Assembly (NCBI RefSeq): GCF_013343235.1
Contig: NZ_CP040094.1
Span: 5,699,001 to 5,763,000 of the forward strand
From: Nostoc sp. TCL240-02
Lineage (GTDB): Bacteria; Cyanobacteriota; Cyanobacteriia; Cyanobacteriales; Nostocaceae
Length of the DNA stretch: 64,000 nt
Reading direction: 5' to 3'
The translations under genes and the position numbers were made by a program. The number at the start of each line of letters is the position of its first letter. Position 1 is the first letter of the stretch. Under the pieces are notes generated by a model. It saw only the letters and a program-made list of their open reading frames with translations, was not told the DNA's origin and searched no databases. Positions 61,956 to 64,000 of the stretch are shown here, piece after piece.

Positions 61956-62858
61956 TCACTTCCCAACAGCTAATACTAGACCTTCATGGGCTAATAATGC
62001 TTCAGGAAAGGCAGATTTAATATCGACTTGAACCCGATCAAGAAAATCATCATGGTCATCTGGGTGATGATGAGAAATAGCTAGCCGTTGCACACCAGCA
62101 TTCAGAGCTGCATTCACCGCAGCTTGCCAGAGTAAATCAGCAGAGTCATGGTTGTGAGACGTAGGGGGAGTGTAAGTGGCATTGGCAATCAATAAATCAA
62201 CGCCTTTAATAAACTCTAAAATCCGCTCTCGCTCCACTTGCTCGGCATTCTGGTGCAAATCTGTGACGTAGGCAACACTATAATCTTGCCAACTAACTCG
62301 GTAGCCAACTGAGCGCTGAGTTTGATTGATTAATGCGGTTGTAATGATTACATCATCTAGCTTTACATCACTGTCTGGAATGAGATTGTAAAACTGCAAT
62401 TCCGACTGCATTACCTGTAAAGGATAAGGAAAGTGGGGCTGGAGCATCTGATCGTACAAACATTGTTTGATTGAGGCTCCATTTGAAGCAGCTGTGCCGT
62501 AAATATGAAAGCAATTTTCTCCAATAAATGCAGGAGCAAAAAAGGGAAACCCTTGAATCCGATTTGATTGACAGTTGGTAAAAAATAAATGGGCTTGTAT
62601 TGGCTGTTGTAGTTCTTGCCAAGTTTTACCTAGTATGCGTAAGCCAGTACCGCCGTCAAAAATCAGGCGTTTTCCACCTACATATATTTCTACACAAGCA
62701 GTATTACCACCATAGCGGTTGGTGCTGGTGTCTGGGGTAGGAATCAAACCCCGTACACCCCAAAATTGCACAATAAACTCACCTGCTGGGCTACTTGGCA
62801 GGGTAGCAGACTTTTCAGGTATGTAGCTCTGGGAATCCGACAACTCAAAATTTGACAT
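61956..62858 (-). CDS. Metallo-beta-lactamase-fold protein with degenerate metal motif
   Basis: This 300-residue protein aligns by eye with MBL hydrolases of the type VQFWGVRGLIPTPDTSTNRY, GGNTACVEI, LIFDGGTGLRILG and GFPFFAPAFI. The usual HxHxDH after LFFT is replaced by TNCQSNRIQGF, so the main zinc ligands are missing. Later elements (YVTDLHQN, ANATYTPP, ISHHHPDDHDDFLD) remain. It may be a non-catalytic or differently metallated member. It starts 11 bases after the panD stop on the same strand, so the two are probably co-transcribed. Confidence 0.82.
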   Translation of the reverse strand: MSNFELSDSQSYIPEKSATLPSSPAGEFIVQFWGVRGLIPTPDTSTNRYGGNTACVEIYVGGKRLIFDGGTGLRILGKTWQELQQPIQAHLFFTNCQSNRIQGFPFFAPAFIGENCFHIYGTAASNGASIKQCLYDQMLQPHFPYPLQVMQSELQFYNLIPDSDVKLDDVIITTALINQTQRSVGYRVSWQDYSVAYVTDLHQNAEQVERERILEFIKGVDLLIANATYTPPTSHNHDSADLLWQAAVNAALNAGVQRLAISHHHPDDHDDFLDRVQVDIKSAFPEALLAHEGLVLAVGK

Positions 62859-62869
62859 TTTCCTTCAAA

Positions 62870-63253
62870 TTAGACCTTAACGAGCAGGTCATCGTAGCGC
62901 CGAACTTCCAACAGCCTGTTTTTTTCGTCCACAATGACTACTGTAGGAGAGTAATTTTTTAACTCTTCTGGAGTGAACTGCCCGTAAGTCATTATAATCA
63001 AGCGATCGCCAATAATGCCTAGACGTGCTGCACCCCCATTTAGCTCAATTACTCCTGAATGGGCTGGAGCCGGGATCGCATAAGTAATAAAACGCTGACC
63101 GTTGGCACTATTAACTACTTGCACTTGCTCATAAGGTAAGATCCCAGCTTTTTCCAAAAGGATTTCATCGATGCTGATACTACCCACGTAGTTGATATTC
63201 GCCCCCGTAAGGGTGCAATTATGAATTTTTGCCAAAAGGAGAGTACGCTGCAT
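62870..63253 (-). CDS. panD: Aspartate 1-decarboxylase precursor
   Basis: PanD makes beta-alanine from aspartate for pantothenate and coenzyme A. The 127-residue pro-enzyme self-cleaves at G24-S25 ([10 protein letters not shown]) to form the pyruvoyl group. [44 protein letters not shown] and the C-terminal VDEKN region are family-typical. It lies upstream of the MBL-fold gene in a likely two-gene unit. Confidence 0.96.
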
Positions 63254-63307
63254 TTTGGTTTAGGATTTGGTGGCAGTTTCGTAACAAATGAAAGTTATTA
63301 AAGTGAG

Positions 63308-63364
63308 GAGTTAGGATTGAGGAATAAAAATTTATAACTCTTAACTCCTAACTCCTAACTCTTC
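63308..63364 (+). repeat. CTAACTC heptamer repeats between panD and ppa
   Basis: TTAACTCCTAACTCCTAACT strings, preceded by GAGTTAGGATTGAGG in the opposite sense, can form an imperfect hairpin. They belong to the family seen at 7484-7617 and 42380-42412. Confidence 0.7.
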
Positions 63365-63366
63365 TA

Positions 63367-63879
63367 TTATCCTCTATAAGCTTTGACGGATTTTTCTACT
63401 AAAGCTGCAACCTTGTCCACATCTTGCCAACCGAGAATTTCAGTCACCTTTTTTTCCAAATTTTTATAACTACGGAAAAATTCGGCAATTTCGTCTAAGC
63501 GGTGTGGCGCTACGTCTTTCAGGGATTTTACCTGAGTGTAGCGGGGATCTTTGTCAGGAACACAAAGGATTTTTTCATCGCGATCGCCACCATCAATCAT
63601 CTCCAAGAAGCCAATTGGTCGCGCTGCAATAATACAGCCAGGAAAGGTTGGCTCGTCAATTATGACCATACCATCTAAGGGATCGCCATCTTCAGCTAAA
63701 GTATTGGGTACAAAGCCGTAGTCATAAGGATATTTTACCGAGGAATAAAGTACTCGGTCTAGAGCAAAAGCTTCTAGTTCCTTGTCGTATTCGTATTTAT
63801 TTTTACTTCCGCCAGTAATTTCAATCAGAACGTTGATTAAACCGGGTTTCGGTTGGGCAGGAATACGAGATAAATCCAC
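63367..63879 (-). CDS. ppa: Inorganic pyrophosphatase (family I)
   Basis: This 170-residue soluble enzyme hydrolyses pyrophosphate. The family signature DGDPLDG (64-70) supplies the Mg-binding Asp, and [36 protein letters not shown] and FFRSYKNLE are also present. The start is a GTG at 63879 with AGAGGA eight bases upstream. Confidence 0.96.
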   Translation of the reverse strand: MDLSRIPAQPKPGLINVLIEITGGSKNKYEYDKELEAFALDRVLYSSVKYPYDYGFVPNTLAEDGDPLDGMVIIDEPTFPGCIIAARPIGFLEMIDGGDRDEKILCVPDKDPRYTQVKSLKDVAPHRLDEIAEFFRSYKNLEKKVTEILGWQDVDKVAALVEKSVKAYRG

Positions 63880-63964
63880 AAAAAAGTCCTCTGATAACAG
63901 TGAATCATGGGGGCACTCAGTCAGCTTCGCTCCCCGTGTAGAATTTTAGGGCAATATGGATCTC

Positions 63965-64000
63965 TGATGGGGAATTGGGAATTGGGAATTGGGAATTGGG
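63965..64000 (+). repeat. GGGAATT heptamer tandem array at the window edge
   Basis: At least four consecutive GGGAATT units run to the end of the window, so the array length is unknown. It is of the short tandem repeat type common in heterocystous cyanobacteria. Confidence 0.8.

Noticed and set aside
63965..64000. Heptamer strings (GGGAATT, CCTAACT) considered as CRISPR or telomere-like arrays
   Set aside because: Units are 7 bases without spacers; they fit the short tandem repeats of heterocystous cyanobacteria.

Overview
The window looks like chromosome of a filamentous, Nostoc-like cyanobacterium. The evidence is the high density of HIP1 octamers (GCGATCGC), cyanobacterium-specific or plastid-type genes (ycf54, bvdR, crtE, petF, a CAAD-domain protein), many multi-domain sensor kinases, and intergenic spacers full of short dispersed repeats (heptamer strings such as CCTAACT or GGGAATT, purine-rich GGGGCAG tracts, hairpin elements). 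No rRNA, tRNA, CRISPR array, prophage or full-length transposase gene was recognised.

Layout. 1-6.3 kb: end of an upstream gene, a small membrane protein, Tat-exported PhoD with a Pho-box-like triplet and a PEP-CTERM remnant upstream, a histidine kinase, an AI-2E family permease, a NUDIX hydrolase and a lipoprotein. 6.6-12.4 kb: housekeeping genes folD, crtE, a divergent PAP2 protein, an exported protein, ycf54, a SnoaL-like protein and pdxJ. 12.8-18.7 kb: a 1972-residue Ser/Thr-kinase/ATPase/GAF/PAS/histidine-kinase protein. 19-22.7 kb: a Uma2 protein and a two-gene module, an EACC1-like small protein plus a caspase joined through one membrane segment to a periplasmic-type ligand-binding domain. 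23-27.6 kb: ilvD and a hybrid histidine kinase whose first GAF domain resembles a cyanobacteriochrome. 28-37.7 kb: a run of envelope or stress-type genes (giant repeat membrane protein, duplicated GSP-17M domains, BON lipoprotein, CAAD protein, acidic protein, LemA, M48 protease). 38-41.7 kb: a membrane protein, DUF1350, and an RsbU-like response-regulator phosphatase that abuts a convergent STAS gene. 42.4-46 kb: GrpE-like protein, dps, sulfiredoxin, SpoIID-domain protein. 46.6-51.7 kb: petF, bvdR-map, a second Uma2 gene, a pentapeptide membrane protein and a small exported protein. 51.7-64 kb: large Zn metalloprotease, long pentapeptide protein, LOG-family protein, dacB, HtrA protease, a metallo-beta-lactamase-fold protein with a degenerate metal motif, panD and ppa.

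The most notable observations are: (i) the EACC1/caspase/ligand-binding module; (ii) a non-autonomous mobile element family present in two intact copies, each with 18-bp terminal inverted repeats and exactly 10-bp target duplications; (iii) at least three cases where dispersed intergenic repeats appear captured in frame inside kinase genes; (iv) a candidate bilin-binding GAF domain. All functional calls rest on reading the sequence and remembered family motifs; no database search was possible.
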